In this document: positions 1 through 11,488 of the stretch, in pieces | Numbering within the stretch: position 1 is the first letter of the stretch | Layout of the letters: every line of letters starts with the position of its first letter | NCBI RefSeq assembly: GCF_000340215.1 | Contig: NW_006921536.1 | Coordinates: 3,653,918 to 3,717,917 of the forward strand | Direction of reading: 5' to 3' | Length of the DNA: 64,000 bases | Source of the DNA: Pseudocercospora fijiensis CIRAD86 | Taxonomy: Eukaryota; Ascomycota; Dothideomycetes; Mycosphaerellales; Mycosphaerellaceae | Notes under the pieces: generated by a model | Told to the model about the DNA's origin: nothing | Database searches by the model: none | The model's input: the letters and a program-made list of their open reading frames with translations, nothing else | Position numbers and translations under genes: made by a program

Positions 1-2487
1 CCTCTCTGCCTTTTAGTAGCCTTTAAAGATCTTAAGCCCGACGCCCCTACTCTATTCGAAGTTGCTAGTCGTAAGATCGTTCTAATCTTCCGTATCCGCC
101 GCAACGTAGACGGCCGAGATAACTAGCGTAAGTAATTTCCGCTTATAGTCTCTTATACGTTAACTGTTTACAAGGCGCAGGGTATTACTCTTAATAAAGT
201 AGTTATCAAACTTAGCCTAAAGGACTTCTCTACCGGTCTAACCTATATTGCTTTCTCTCGAGTTAAGTCCTATATAGGCTTAATAATCGAGGACGCTTTC
301 GACTTCTAGAGAATCCGCGACCTAGGAAAGACGAACGTCGCACGTATAAGGATTGCTAATAAGCGTCGGCGATAGGGACAGTTTCTTCTAGAACCTCCTA
401 TATCTCCGGTGCTATTATCTCGCGGCTTTAACTTTAGCGGACTATTGTCTACCTTCTTAGATAGCCTTCTCGGCGCACTTAGATAGCGTAATAAGCACCG
501 GGACGATAGCAATAACTAATAGCCCGAAGACGACGATTTCTAGCGTATTCTATCTAAAGTGCTATTGCTAGAGCAGGAATAAGATTAGGAACAAGATTAG
601 GGACAAGATTAGGGACAACCTCGTAGTTCGCCGGAGGCAGAGAGTAAAGGTTTCCCTCTACACTCTAGTTATATATATCGTCTAGCATATTATCTCGAGC
701 CTTAGCGCAATCACAATCTGCGACAGCCTTACTAAGGTCCCGACCCTGCTATTAAGCGCAACCTCTTTATTCGCTAGATCTAGGAGGCTAAACGCGAACA
801 ATAGCAGATTCTTCGATAGTAAGCCGTTAGAGAGGGGGCGGCTAGTAAGCGTCTACGCGCTCCCTCTATTACGTTAACGGTTTTATCGTTGAATATACAA
901 TAGGGGCAACAAAATAGTTAGCAATTAAGCGTACGCCCCTCTAATAAGGATTTAGAGCGTCTATTTATGCTCTATGTTCGAGTAGAGATAGGTATAGCTC
1001 TCGTCGGGAAATTTAGTAGGCGTAAGGTTAGGTATATCGATACTGCTCGTCCTCTATAGATATTATGCTAGTTACGCTTCTTAAAGGATCTAGATAGTAA
1101 GAAGATCTTCTAGTAGGTTTACCGTAAGATGTATCTTAACTACTAATAGCTCTAAGCTACGAAGAGCCGTATCTAGTAGGCGAAGAAGCGGCAAGACTAT
1201 TAGACTCGAAACCCTCGCCCTAAGATAGTACGTCTTATCGACCTCGCTTTCGATTATACCTAGATTACGTAGAGATAGGGTCGCTATACCTTTAACAATC
1301 TAGGTAGTATTAAATTGCCTACGGGCGGCGGCTTCCGATCTCTCGACTTCTTTAATATAGTCGCCTATATCCCCTAGGATCCTTATAACCCTAATAATCT
1401 TGTTAGCGCTTAGTATAGCGATTAAGTTCTTACCGACCTTCTCCGACTACGAGAGCATGCTTTTAACTACGATCGTGTACAGTTGATTACACCTACTAAC
1501 GCTTTCGGCGTCCTCTTTCTATCTAGCTTAGACGAACGTCTTGCTTGTAATATAGTTAATATTGCTCGTAAGATTATTCGAGAGTTTAGTTAGCCGACTG
1601 CCGCTACTGCTTAACCTATTAATCCTTACTAGTAGGCATCTGCTACGACTAAGTATTGCTATTAGTACTAGAATAATACAAACGACATTCTCGAAGCCTT
1701 GCGTACTCTCGCCTTTACCCCCGATTCTCGACTAGTCTATATAATCTACTCTTCGAATAGCTACTTAGTTACGGCAAGAATCGACCCTCGTACTACAGTT
1801 ATACAAACATAGAACTCGTAGCCTAACGTCCGTATAGATAGTACTCGTGCTATCGGTAGCAACGGTGTCCGCCTTATCCTTGCTTTTACTAGCCTTTTAT
1901 TACTCGTTCCTAGCGCTAAAGAGGCCGGTTAGCCCGCTAAACACGCTTAGATACACTAAGAGGTCGATAAAACTACTCGATAGACTAATGCTTCCGCTTA
2001 TAGCCCTATTGCTCTCGAGAACCTCTATATTCTAATAGAGGATTAGTTGCCTCTTCGCATTATAGGTTCTAAATCTAATCTTGCTAATTAGGCTGCTTAG
2101 ACTCGCTTAAACTACCTAGCGACTTTGTGTGCCGATGTCGACTACGACTATCGACCTACCGCTCCTACTAGCGAAGTTTAGCTTCCTCGTATACTAGTAT
2201 ATACCGTAGAGGAGGTAGTATAGCGTTACTAGGAGCTAGTCGATAAGTAGCGTACTAGGGAGCGGGTCGAATCGATAGACACGGTAGACGATCTGTTAAG
2301 CGGTACGGCGGAGGGTATAGCGGAGGATATAGCGGAGGGTATAGCGGAGGATATAGCGGAGGATATAGCGGAGGGTACGGCGGGAAATCTAGTAGAAGTG
2401 CTATCTTCGGCGTTCTTGTTTAGTAGCAGTTAGGATACAGAGATGTCGGATATATAGGTGTTATATTAGATAGACGAGCGCTGTTAA
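1..2487 (+). pseudogene. Pif1-like (Helitron-type) DNA helicase, C-terminal part with long extension; 5' end outside window
   Basis: Frame 1 stays open from base 1 to a TAA at 2485 except for RIP-type TAG/TAA codons. Codons about 45-90 carry the last helicase motifs of Pif1/RecD-type enzymes: a segment reading TLTVYKAQGITL (family form: AxTVHKxQG) followed by GLTYIAFSRVKS (family form GLTYVAxSRV) and a phenylalanine-rich end near 300. This is the C-terminal end of a superfamily 1 helicase that unwinds DNA 5' to 3'; in fungal repeats such domains usually belong to Helitrons. The same frame continues for about 700 further codons with a Gln/Asp-rich stretch (codons about 190-215) and a 12-bp tandem repeat near the end, which I do not recognise. 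The real stop could be the TAG at 373 if it is original. No Rep HUH motif is in view, so Helitron membership is inferred. Confidence 0.7.
2308..2384 (+). repeat. 12-bp coding tandem repeat
   Basis: About six copies of GCGGAGGRTATA in register with the helicase frame, giving alternating Ala-Glu-Gly/Asp-Ile units. Because the unit is a multiple of three the frame is kept. Confidence 0.8.
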
Positions 2488-2508
2488 AGGCCTGCCTTTA
2501 ATAGCGCT
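2477..2508. repeat. 15-bp hairpin at the end of the helicase frame
   Basis: Arms AGCGCTGTTAAAGGC (2477-2491) and GCCTTTAATAGCGCT (2494-2508) pair with a 2-base loop and one mismatch, which is itself a CpA to TpA change. The ORF stop lies inside the left arm. CTAG follows 6 bases later (2514-2517), reminiscent of a Helitron 3' end, but the next base is not T. Confidence 0.6.
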
Positions 2509-2599
2509 TACGTCTAGCCTGTCGCCTATCGCCCTTAATTAGCCTGTTTAGCATTGTCCGGGTTCTAAGGCTACTAACAAACTAGCTATATCGTTTAAA

Positions 2600-4800
2600 A
2601 CACTACTATTTGCTATATCTTTTAAAAGTGATTAATGCGATAACGACCGTAGCTTCTAATTAGCTTACTATAAGGCGGGAGCTTCGCTCGCACTTCTAGG
2701 TACGCGTAGCCGCCTAGGAGTACATTTTTATAAGAGCGTTAGATAGGCCGTCTATTATATAGGTAGGCACTACTATTTAAGTAGACTTATATAGATTACT
2801 TAGCTTATCCGCTTATTAGTACTAACTTATAGTAGCTAATAGGCGTAGCGGTAATAAAGGACTCGAAGCAATTAATACTAGTAGTAAGCACGTCGTTTTT
2901 AAGCTCTTATTACTACGCTATTATATCTGTTAAATATCCTATAGCTTCTATAGCAGTAGTAGCTATAGAAGTAGACTCTTTAGAAGTAGGCTTATAGCGT
3001 ACTTAATATTCATTCTATAGGGCTCTTAATCTTACTAGACCGCTAATAAGCTACTAGTCCTTCTTCTTACTACTAGACTAACGCTTACGAAGCTAAACCT
3101 TACGGCGAGTTAGATATAATAGTATTATAGTAATATAGATACCGCTATTATCGATAAGACGATAGTACTTATTAAATAGGTACTAAGAAACGTAAATAGC
3201 CTTTATTATAGCCCCTCGCTTAGTATACTACTTCTTAGTACGCTCGAAATAGGTAAGCAACTATTCTATAGTCTCTTAGAAGTAGTTGAAGGTAACGTTA
3301 TAGCTTTATAAACGTTAAGTCGCTTTCTTAAATAGCATAAGGGATAGGCGTATCTCTTTAAGAATAAGCTAGTCTGCCTCGGTAAGCCGGTATTTACTAA
3401 TCTATAGTATACTAATAAATAAGGCGTTAAGAATAGGCCTTATTTAAAGGGCCTCCTTAATTATTAGTAACTAGCTATTCTAGCGAGTCTTACCTAGCGG
3501 CTTCGGATAGGTAGAGGGCAGCTTCGTCTATGCCTTAGCTTATTATTTAATAGCGTTATAGAAGTTGTTCTCTTACTATAGGGCCTTATTTAGCTAGTAG
3601 AGACGCTATAGTAGTAATTGCTTAGTAAGGCACTCCGTATTAAGATCTAACTACCTAGATATAGAGACCTTGTCGTTATCGCCCTCGGCTTAGTTATTAA
3701 ATAGCACTTGTCTTACTTAGAGCGCTCTTTAATCGGCTAATTCTACTACTTCTATAGACTTAGCAAACATAAAGGCTTATATAATAAGGTTAATAATATA
3801 GCCGAAGTAGCGTAGACGACAGCTCTACTTAGTTTAGTATATATAGCCCTTCTTATATATATAGAGCTTAATCGACCCGTAGAGGGCACTACTATTAGCG
3901 GCATTGCTAGCAGTTATCTAGCTAAGCTTATAAGCTATTAAGACGGTCTTAAAGCACGAGATTAATAGCTAAGCAATAAAGGCACTAGTATAAGAGCCTC
4001 GTTATAGCGGCGGTAGGTTAGAAAGGACCTAAGTAAGCTTGCCGTACTTATTAATATACTAATAGCTAATTGCTTAGAAGTGCTTATAGCCGTATTGCGC
4101 CTTCTATATATTAGTACTAATATAGAGGCAACTAATAGCCTTAAGAAGCGCTATTTTGACCCTTTCTCGCTAGTCCTTAAAGTTATACTATACTAGTACT
4201 ATTATTAAAACACTCGTACTACTACTAAAGTATATAAGTTTAAAAGAGCCTTATCTATATATAGATTAACTACTAATATTATCTCTTTAAAGGCCTTAGA
4301 AACAAGGAAAGAATAGGAGACACTATATACTATAGTATAGCGAGCTATTAACTACCTAAATTTGTCTATATTAGCTTCCGCTATGCTCCTTAGAATAGTA
4401 GCTATACGCCTTACCTCGCTACCCTCGCTTGCTACCTATATTTTATCGATATTAGTATGCTCTTATAGCGGATCTTTTTCTAGATAGACAATAATACTAT
4501 ATATCTTAAGAAAGTAGTCTACTACGTTACTAGATACTAATTTCTATGCCTTAGGATTGTCTACTAGATTGTGCTTATAGCAGATATATTTATAACTATC
4601 TATTACGAGTAGGCTCGCTATCCTACGGATCTCGAGTATAAGACTATAATACTAGATCTATCTTATTCTTAATAAAGTATAGCTTCTTCTACTAACCGAG
4701 TATTAGTAATATAGGCCTTAGTACTAGTATTAGAGTTAGAAGGAAGGCTAAATAAGGTATCGATTACTAGGTATCTTAAAGCTCGTTTAGAGTCGGATTT
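2600..4800 (-). pseudogene. hAT-family transposase, RIP-degraded
   Basis: Read on the minus strand from about 4800. The N-terminal part has a BED-like context with an aromatic/Cys/His run (YKYICYKHN, codons around 4590) and a conserved hAT stretch near 4330-4300 (RYTIVYSVSYSFLVSKAF). The central part has the family hallmark of a DNA-binding Asn-Ser region followed by LRYFGYIINLII (family form RCxGHxxNLxxQ) near 3820-3780. A basic region and a hATC-like end lie at about 2760-2600, where an apparent frame change occurs. hAT enzymes cut and paste elements flanked by 8-bp duplications using an RNase H-fold DDE site. Length fits a 650-750 residue transposase. I could not identify its terminal inverted repeats. 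Confidence 0.72.
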
Positions 4801-5984
4801 AGTACTAGTTCGTCTACGCTATCCGTACGCTTACGTTTCCGTAGTTTCTAGCTTTCCTATCTAGATTCTTAGGTATTTAGGAAACTTTCGAGCGCTCGTT
4901 AGGTCGGTATACGGTTTTCTTATATCTTTATTATAAGGAAGAAGGTAGTTAGATTATAATTAGAAGAGATAGATTTAGAAATTTAACTTTAGAGGCTAAG
5001 TGCGGCCCCCTTTCGGTTAAGCTATCCGAAAGCTAAGAATATAGGTTAGCGAGTCTAATTAGGCTTAGCGTAACCCTTATAACGCAAACTCGAGGCAGAT
5101 ATAGAAACTAGAATACTAAAGACCTTCGACTAACTATTTACCTAATTAATAATAATATCCTTACTACCGCCGCTAGCGGCCTCCCTATTAATTAATTAGT
5201 ATAGTACCCTATCGGTTCGACGCCTAAAGTATATCTACCGCTACGAGCACTTCGATTTTAGCCTCTAATTGTACTCGAATAAGCAGAAGTATAGTTTCTT
5301 ACTAAATTCGAAGTAACGAAGAGAACCGAGTAGAAGAATATGCCTTCCTTTACGCTATATGCCCCTATTAACCTTTTAAAGACTATTAGCGATACGCTCT
5401 TAATAGATAGTAGCCCTTTTAATAATCTCCGCTACGTAGACAAGGCTCTTTATTATCCCAACACTTCCTCGTAATACTTCGAAAGAGTAACTATAAGCCC
5501 TCTCTTTCCGCCTCCCTAATATACTACTTAAAGTCCGCCTATTCTACGTACTTAATAAACGAAATATCGTCTAAATTAGCCTAGTAATTGTTTACCTAAT
5601 TAGTATTAATAAGAGGTATATAGACCGAGCGGATATTCTTTAGCTATTATTAAAGCCTCTAGTCCTATAGAGCGAGAAAGGCTTATCTCTCGGATAGAAA
5701 GCGGTAGATTAAAGAAGGTAGTAATAATATAATAACCTCGTATTAAGAGGCTATTAGCAACTCGGCAACCTACTAGAATTAGCGACCTTCATATATCTTA
5801 GTTCTATCTACCGACCTTAAAGCGGTCTATCCTCTAAGCCTATAGAAAGAGCTTAGTTTTTAGTAAGAAATAGGCGACAAACAACCTAATTTCGTATAAT
5901 TAAAGAGATCTACGTACGCTGTAGTATAACCGTCGAATTGCTAACTAAATCTACTAAATATTAGAATATTTAGTAACCTCGTAC
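4801..5984. other. No recognisable gene; RIP-mutated DNA
   Basis: TpA-rich and stop-dense on both strands. Short frames (for example around 5300-5500 plus) could be decayed coding sequence but match no family I know. It may hold the right end of the hAT element to its left. Confidence 0.4.
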
Positions 5985-6018
5985 TTAGATTTAGATTTAA
6001 TATTAAATCTAAATCTAA
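5985..6018. repeat. Perfect 34-bp palindrome
   Basis: The sequence is exactly self-complementary around 6001/6002, arms built from TTAGATTTAGATTTAA. It lies in an AT-rich stretch just left of the histone-like fragment. Confidence 0.9.
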
Positions 6019-6119
6019 ATTAAATCGGATTTAATATTTAATAGCTATAGCTATAGAGCCGTAGTAGGCTAATCGATATCTATTATAAGTAATAGCGGAG
6101 AGTAGAGTAGGAAGGAAAA

Positions 6120-6508
6120 GAGTCTACCTTCTTTCCTTACTCTAACGTTACTATAATATAGGCTTGCGCGACGCTTACTCTATAACCTAGCGATATCGCG
6201 ATACTACCTCTCTCGCTATATATAACCTTCGTATCGATACCTATACCGCTACGCTCTATATCTACTACCTCCGCTATACCCTCGCTCTACGCGCGCCTTC
6301 GTATACCTTCGTAACGTACTCTTTTATTAATTCGACGACTTTTATAATACCGAGTCTACTTAACTAAGTTACGACGTCTTATAAGAAGGGACCTAGTACT
6401 TCTACCGGTCGTAATAAGACCGGGCCTACTAGAAAGAGTATAGTATATCTACGTAAGAAGGCTACTACTACTGCCGCTAGCTCTAGTACTAGAAAGCGCG
6501 TCTAGAAT
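6120..6508 (+). pseudogene. Fragment of histone H3-like gene (5' flank and N-terminal tail)
   Basis: This stretch matches, in reverse orientation, 38.55-38.94 kb inside the 9.9-kb hAT element, including the upstream flank and the first part of the lysine/arginine-rich tail (a segment reading KKGPSTSTGRNK here and KKGPTTSTGRNK there). Homology stops at about 6508, where the sequence switches to Gypsy integrase C-terminus. The histone fold itself is missing. No GCCGGC arrays are seen on this side, so it is either a remnant of another hAT copy or of an independent H3-like gene; I cannot tell which. The tail alone would not be diagnostic without the copy at 38 kb. Confidence 0.65.
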
Positions 6509-7281
6509 ATAGTTACTCCTATAAGCTAGCCTTTAAATAGAAAGGGCCTTATAGAGTATAAGAGGTCCTTTACGACGGTTCTACGTACTGTCTTTAGGAA
6601 CTTAATAGTACTACCTTAAAGTACTCGTACTCTTAGGCTAACCTAAAGAAGATCGTCGAATTAAGAGAACCTACCCGCCCTCCCCTAACTAAAGAGGAAG
6701 TTAGTGCCTCTATAGACCCTCTACCGGCCTTAGATACCTATCGAGAGGAGGGTCCTACCGCGATTATAGATCCTATTCTACCTAATAACTATACGTATCC
6801 CTAGATACGTCTTAGTAAGCTATTAGGAATAACTTATAAATAAAGGGAGGGTTATATACATATTAATTGCGTATAAAGCATTTCCGATATTAATTCCGAT
6901 AGTAAACTAGACTTCTAGCTATCTAACTCTAACTCCGAGGAGGAACTCGACTAGTCTAGCGACAAAGACCGCCTAGAATTATAGATATTAGACGACCCTA
7001 AGACTAAATAATTGCTAGTTCTTCCTTACCTCTATCTATCTCTACTACGTTACTTCCTTACTCTTATTAATCGTTCTCCGCGCTGTTAATATAGTGCCGC
7101 CCTATACCTTTAGTCCTTACCTACTATCTATTCCTACTAATGTTTATACTCTTATTTATTGTTTGTTGTTTTTAGCTTATCTTATTATTGCCTTTTACTT
7201 TTGCCTTTACCTTCGATAGATATTGCTATAACTTTATTCCTTTACTCTTATTTCCTTAGATAGAACTATACGAGGCATGTT

Positions 7282-7314
7282 TTCCTAATAATACCCCGAG
7301 GGTAGTATTAGGAA
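7282..7314. repeat. Punctuating palindrome, copy 1 (element B, after pol)
   Basis: Arms TTCCTAATAATACCCC and GGGTAGTATTAGGAA. Lies in the spacer between the pol stop (7009) and the ORF X region. Confidence 0.9.
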
Positions 7315-7358
7315 GATAGCCGAACCTAACCTCTCTACCCTTCTAGGATTACTTCTCT

Positions 7359-7362
7359 CTAG
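7359..7362. repeat. Target-site duplication of element A (left), CTAG
   Basis: CTAG immediately precedes the LTR at 7363 and recurs right after the other LTR at 19659-19662. Removing A rejoins B into a sequence matching the corresponding uninterrupted stretch inside A (11395-11410). Confidence 0.85.
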
Positions 7363-7642
7363 TAAAGGACGGAAACCAACACTACTACCACTACTAGCAG
7401 TAATGGTATAGGCCACCGAGGGTAACATAACCTATAGCAATATAGGCAGCTATGTTTAGTATAATAGGATAACAAGACGGTTGCTTAGGCTAATAACTAG
7501 AGCCCTATAATATAGGCATTATAGAAGTGTAACGTAAACAATGTACTATACGAGGTTAGTGCTCTATCTACTATATAGAAGGAGGCCTCTTATATAGGCT
7601 CAAAACTTAGCCTAGGTGTGTAGGGCCGGTTACTAGCTAATA
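7363..7642 (-). repeat. 3' LTR of element A
   Basis: In sense orientation it starts TATTAGCTAGTAACC and ends GTCCTTTA, consistent with TG...CA ends after RIP. Matches 19379-19658 over 280 bp with about 17 differences by eye, every one a C/T or G/A change at CpA/TpG versus TpA. Confidence 0.93.
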
Positions 7643-7657
7643 TCCCTCCCTTTCTTC
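7643..7657 (-). promoter_or_regulatory. Polypurine tract of element A
   Basis: On the minus strand reads GAAGAAAGGGAGGGA directly before the 3' LTR. This is the expected plus-strand primer for reverse transcription and fixes the LTR edge. The same tract is at 23406-23420 in element B. Confidence 0.9.
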
Positions 7658-7752
7658 GTATCTAACTAGATACGCTTTACATTGTGCGCTCAAAACAAAC
7701 AGTTATATAGTAACCTTAGGCATCTTAGCTAAGGCTATCTTTTAGAGACTCC

Positions 7753-7779
7753 GTAATAATACCCCCGGGGTAGCATTAC
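7753..7779. repeat. Punctuating palindrome, copy 2 (element A, after ORF X)
   Basis: Arms GTAATAATACCCC and GGGGTAGCATTAC. Begins about 60 bases past the ORF X stop on the sense strand. Confidence 0.9.
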
Positions 7780-7841
7780 TCCTAGATTCTATTAATATGC
7801 AAAAACAACTTCCTAAGTATCTAATCTACTACGCTAACTTA

Positions 7842-10592
7842 CTACTGCTTTAATGCACCGTAATCCTTACTAGCAATAACCTTATTAGCTAGTCGACTAT
7901 CCTAAACTCCTCCGCAGGTATTGAAGCTATTAGCACTAAAGTACTCTGCCTTAAAGTAAGCTTAATTAACGAGGAGGTTAGTAGCCTTGTCCTATATAGC
8001 CTTCTCCTATTCGCGTAGATAGTCCTTAAGCTCCTCCTTATTAAACTAGAGGACTTATTTAACTTCGTTCTAAATAACGTAACTTAACTAAGGAATTCTA
8101 CCGACTAGGGCATCGGAAATACAACCGAGGCCTTCGACTAAGATAGCGGCAAGGAAGGCGAACGGCACGAAGGTATTAGAACCTAGAAGGGCGGTTAGAT
8201 TGCGGTACGCCTTAGCAACCTTAGCGACGGTTAAGTTGTCGTAGCCCTTAATCTTAGTGCCGTCGATAATACGAGAGTAGCCTAGGTCGATTAATATACG
8301 GTCGCTCTCGGGCTTTAGGTTACTATACAGAAGGTATAGTATCTAAATAGAGACTTCGCATTCCTTTAGAGGGTTAAGGATCTACTAAGCTGCCTCGCCT
8401 TCGTTAGGCTATCTATCGAATATATAACCGAGGTCGTCGTTAGTAAGGTGCTTGTTAGTAAGCTTGCTAATCTTGTTTAGTAGAACTAGGCTACGGGTAT
8501 TAAGCTTCTTAACCTAGTTCTCGAAGACCTCTAGTTCGTATATGCCCTCGATAATAGTTAAATAGGCGGTCTTATCTTTAGACATAAGAGAAACCTTAAT
8601 GCGCAGATAGCTAGCACCCTTACTAGCTGCGAGCTTAACTATATCTTGTCCGAGACGAGAAGTCTCCTTAGTAGGGCAGTTCTTATAACCGCTATTACCT
8701 ACCTTAAAGTACTTAGTAGGCTTAGGGACGGAGATAAGCTCGTATACGTAATTAGGTCGAAGGGCAACGGCTAAGAGCTACAAGGCGGGATATTAACGGA
8801 CGATTTAGTTGCTTACTCTATAGGTTTAAAGGGCATTGCGGCCTTTCTACTTAGACTTAGGCAGTTTACGTATATGCTAAAAGAATATACGAAACTCCTC
8901 CTATATTAGGTCGATAATAAGAGGAAGGTGCGCTCTACGAGGCGACTATATCTAACCGAAGACGCGAGGGAAGATAGCATTACTAGTCTAACGAAAGCGG
9001 TCGAAGGAGGTACCTTGTCCGAGAATGCTAGTAATTAACTTATAGCGACGCTTAGTTAGCGTAAGATCGCGAGTAATAGTACTAGTAGGGTTGAATGCGT
9101 AGAGTCCTAGGGAGGTCGGGGCGGCAGTAGGACGTCTAGGAAACCAGTTAGCATAACTAGTCTTAAGGGTAGTAAAGGCATCCTAATTAGCAACCTCGCG
9201 ACCAATCTTTAATAGGCGACCGACGAGGACACTCGCCTTAGCACTAGCATAGAGACTACAGACCTTAGCAGCCTTCTTAATATAGTTAGCATATATAGTA
9301 AACCGCTCCTTACCTAGCTTACTAAGGTCGTCGAGCTATTAATAGATAGATAGGGCGGTAGGAGCTTTACCTATATCGGCTTTAGGAACTATATCGATGT
9401 TAGTAATAAGGTACGCAATAGAGTCGCCCTTACAAGAACTATAGATGTTCTTAGTTAATAGGATCGGCGAGAGGCCTCTATCTCTACGCTTACTAAAGGA
9501 GCCTTCGGAGGAGACATCTTCTAGTAATATATCTAGTATATTAATATCCGAGTTACTATAGTTAGTACTATAGTTAGTACTATAGTCGGTACTAGAAGGA
9601 GTACTATACTTCTTAGTAGCCTTACGGAGGGCCTAGCGAGTATGTAATACCTTCTTACGCGCTGCTTCGGCCTTAGCGCGCTCGTCTTAAACTTCTTAAG
9701 GGACCTTACGGTTACGGGTCGAGCGACGATCTTTAGCCTACATTTCTATAGCGAGCGTAAGACTAGTAGCCGTATCGGCCTCGGTTTCTAGGCGAAGAGC
9801 CTTACGTTTAAGGATATTAACGATAGGAGCCTCTTAATCCTTAACAATAAAGCCTATACTATTAATACGATAGCCCTTCTCTTTTAGTAGATCCTTAGTT
9901 ATCTATACGTTAAGATCGACCTAGACAATCGCATCGTAGTGCTTCTTCTAGTAGGCTGTCGTAAAATCGTTAAGCGCAAAGGACAAGTTAAGTAACTACT
10001 TGCCTACCTTCTTACTAGCGGTAGATATACGATAGATTATAGTACGGGAAAGATGCTCGGCGCCTTAACGACGGACCTTATACTTATTAACGAACGAAGA
10101 GACCTACTTAGTACGCTCTTATCTACCGTAGGCGAAGTTAATAAGGCTCTTAGGAAGACTACTTAGTCCTCCCTAATATTCGAAGGCCTAGTCGAGGGTC
10201 TTAAAGCGCAAACGAATCTAGGTGCCGGCTATCTCGAGGCTATAGACGATAGGAAAGGCTTGTTCGATATCTATATCGTTAAGAACCTCGCGCTTAAAGA
10301 TACGCTTACCGATAGACTAGCGCAAGTTATTTATACCGTACGCAACTAAGATAGTAGCCTTCTTAATGTTCCTATTAATAACGCGTAGCAGGGTACGAGC
10401 GTTCTAGATCTTCTCTTAAGAGTCTTTAAGGGCGGTAACGATCTAGAAGTAGTGCTCGAGGCTAGTTGTAGCAGCTAAGGCGCTGTCGGATAGGGCTTCG
10501 ATCGGAACTAGGGCGGCTAGGCTTAGGTTAATAGGGGCAGGTAGGTCGTTGCTACTACTAGCGCCTAGCGGATTCGGGGCGCCGGAAGACAT
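7842..10592 (-). pseudogene. ORF X of element A: about 916-codon protein of unknown function, downstream of integrase
   Basis: Starts at an intact ATG (10592), beginning MSSGAPNPLGASSS; an in-frame upstream ATG at 10652 is possible. It stops at 7842. Only RIP-type stops interrupt it, and the copy in element B (20494-23225) has nearly the same length and sequence, so it was a real gene. Visible features are a Ser/Pro/Ala-rich N-terminus, a charged helical stretch around residues 280-340, and a short repeated Asp/Asn-Tyr-Ser-Thr tract (DNA 9555-9600). No zinc finger, protease, transmembrane pattern or envelope hallmark is seen. It is not gag or pol. A segment near the C-terminal third resembles the third ORF of the Gypsy at 50.5-56 kb (RPNY...LIS and IYxLEVF in the same order). 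Extra ORFs after pol are known in some fungal Gypsy elements; function unknown. Confidence 0.82.
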
Positions 10593-10652
10593 AGTCGACC
10601 GAAGCGGAGGTAGGTTGTAAACGAGTTTGCAAGTATATTCGTTGCTTAACAA

Positions 10653-11455
10653 TAATAATTAAAGGGTTTAGATAGAAGGGGGGGGGGGGTAGTTAGACGG
10701 TAGCGAGTTAGTTAGTAATCGAGTAGAAGAAGGAGCTTAGGAAGCTCGCTTTAAATATAGTGCAAAGGTAACGTAGTCCGTATGTTCCGCGCTAGTAAAG
10801 CAAACGGATAACGGCTATACGTAAAAGTAAAGCTATATACGAGACCTCTTTATTATTAGGGTAGGCTAAAGTTTAACAATCGATTTAGCTAATTGCTAGT
10901 AGCGACTACGCGCCTTTTATTAAACTTTAGCTATCGTAGACTCTCGCGTACTCGAAATGTAACTAGTCAGTTCGAGTCCCTAGTAGAAATCTCTAGTAGT
11001 AAGGCTAGTGGGACTAATAACACCCCCGGGATAGCATTAGCTTTTCTCTAGAGATGCTCGGTAACGAGGAGCAAGTCGCCCTAGGCCTAGCGTAGCTAAT
11101 TCGTTAGTGCGTTAGCCTATAGCACTACCGTTATAGATATAGCATTACCTTTTATATTAGCAAGCACGTAAAGGTAGTCTGTACGTTTACCTTCTTCCTT
11201 CTTCTAAACGCTAAGCTTAATAGCCTAAGGTCCCTATTCTTAGAGGCTATCGGCCTAGGTTGCTGTGTCTATCTAAGAGCTAGGAAGGGAGAGGGATCCT
11301 CCCTTTCTTAGCGTCCTACGTAACTAGTGCTAATTATAGTAGGAACATCCTCTAGTAGAGTATCTTGTTATCGTTGTTACTTAAGGGTAGTCGCTAGAGT
11401 CTAGAAATCTAGAGGGAAGTAGTCCTAGAAGGGTAGAGGGTTAGGTTCGGCTATT
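10653..11455 (-). other. ORF X leader/spacer of element A
   Basis: No coding sequence seen. Contains a poly-G run (10679-10689), palindrome copy 3, and ends at the region that corresponds to the A/B insertion point (about 11405). Conserved in element B (19659-20493), with a matching poly-C/G run near 20396-20406 in inverse orientation, suggesting a functional leader rather than random spacer. Confidence 0.6.
11014..11040. repeat. Punctuating palindrome, copy 3 (element A, before ORF X)
   Basis: Arms CTAATAACACCCC and GGGATAGCATTAG, 422 bases upstream of the ORF X start on the sense strand. Confidence 0.88.
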
Positions 11456-11488
11456 TTCCTAATACTACCCCTAGGGTATTATTAGGAA
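11456..11488. repeat. Punctuating palindrome, copy 4 (element A, after pol)
   Basis: Arms TTCCTAATACTACCCC and GGGTATTATTAGGAA, about 240 bases after the pol stop. Confidence 0.9.

Larger units (their letters stand above)
6508..7362 (+). mobile_element. Element B (Ty3/Gypsy), left part: pol C-terminus and 3' spacer
   Basis: Inverted copy of 11405-12240 in element A: integrase C-terminal region, a stop at 7009, then spacer with palindrome 7282-7314. It ends exactly at CTAG (7359-7362), the target duplication of element A. The rest of B resumes at 19659 with the sequence that follows the same point in A. B is 5'-truncated at about 6508, where it abuts the H3-like fragment. Confidence 0.88.

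Noticed and set aside
2477..2517. Helitron 3' terminus (hairpin then CTAG)
   Set aside because: The hairpin is good, but the base after CTAG is C, not the expected T, the distance is short, and the stop codon lies in the arm. Kept only as a hairpin.
10925..10995. tRNA or tRNA-derived SINE in the ORF X leader
   Set aside because: A GTTCGAGTCC B-box-like string and a TAGC A-box-like string have fair spacing and recur in element B, but acceptor and anticodon arms do not pair convincingly.
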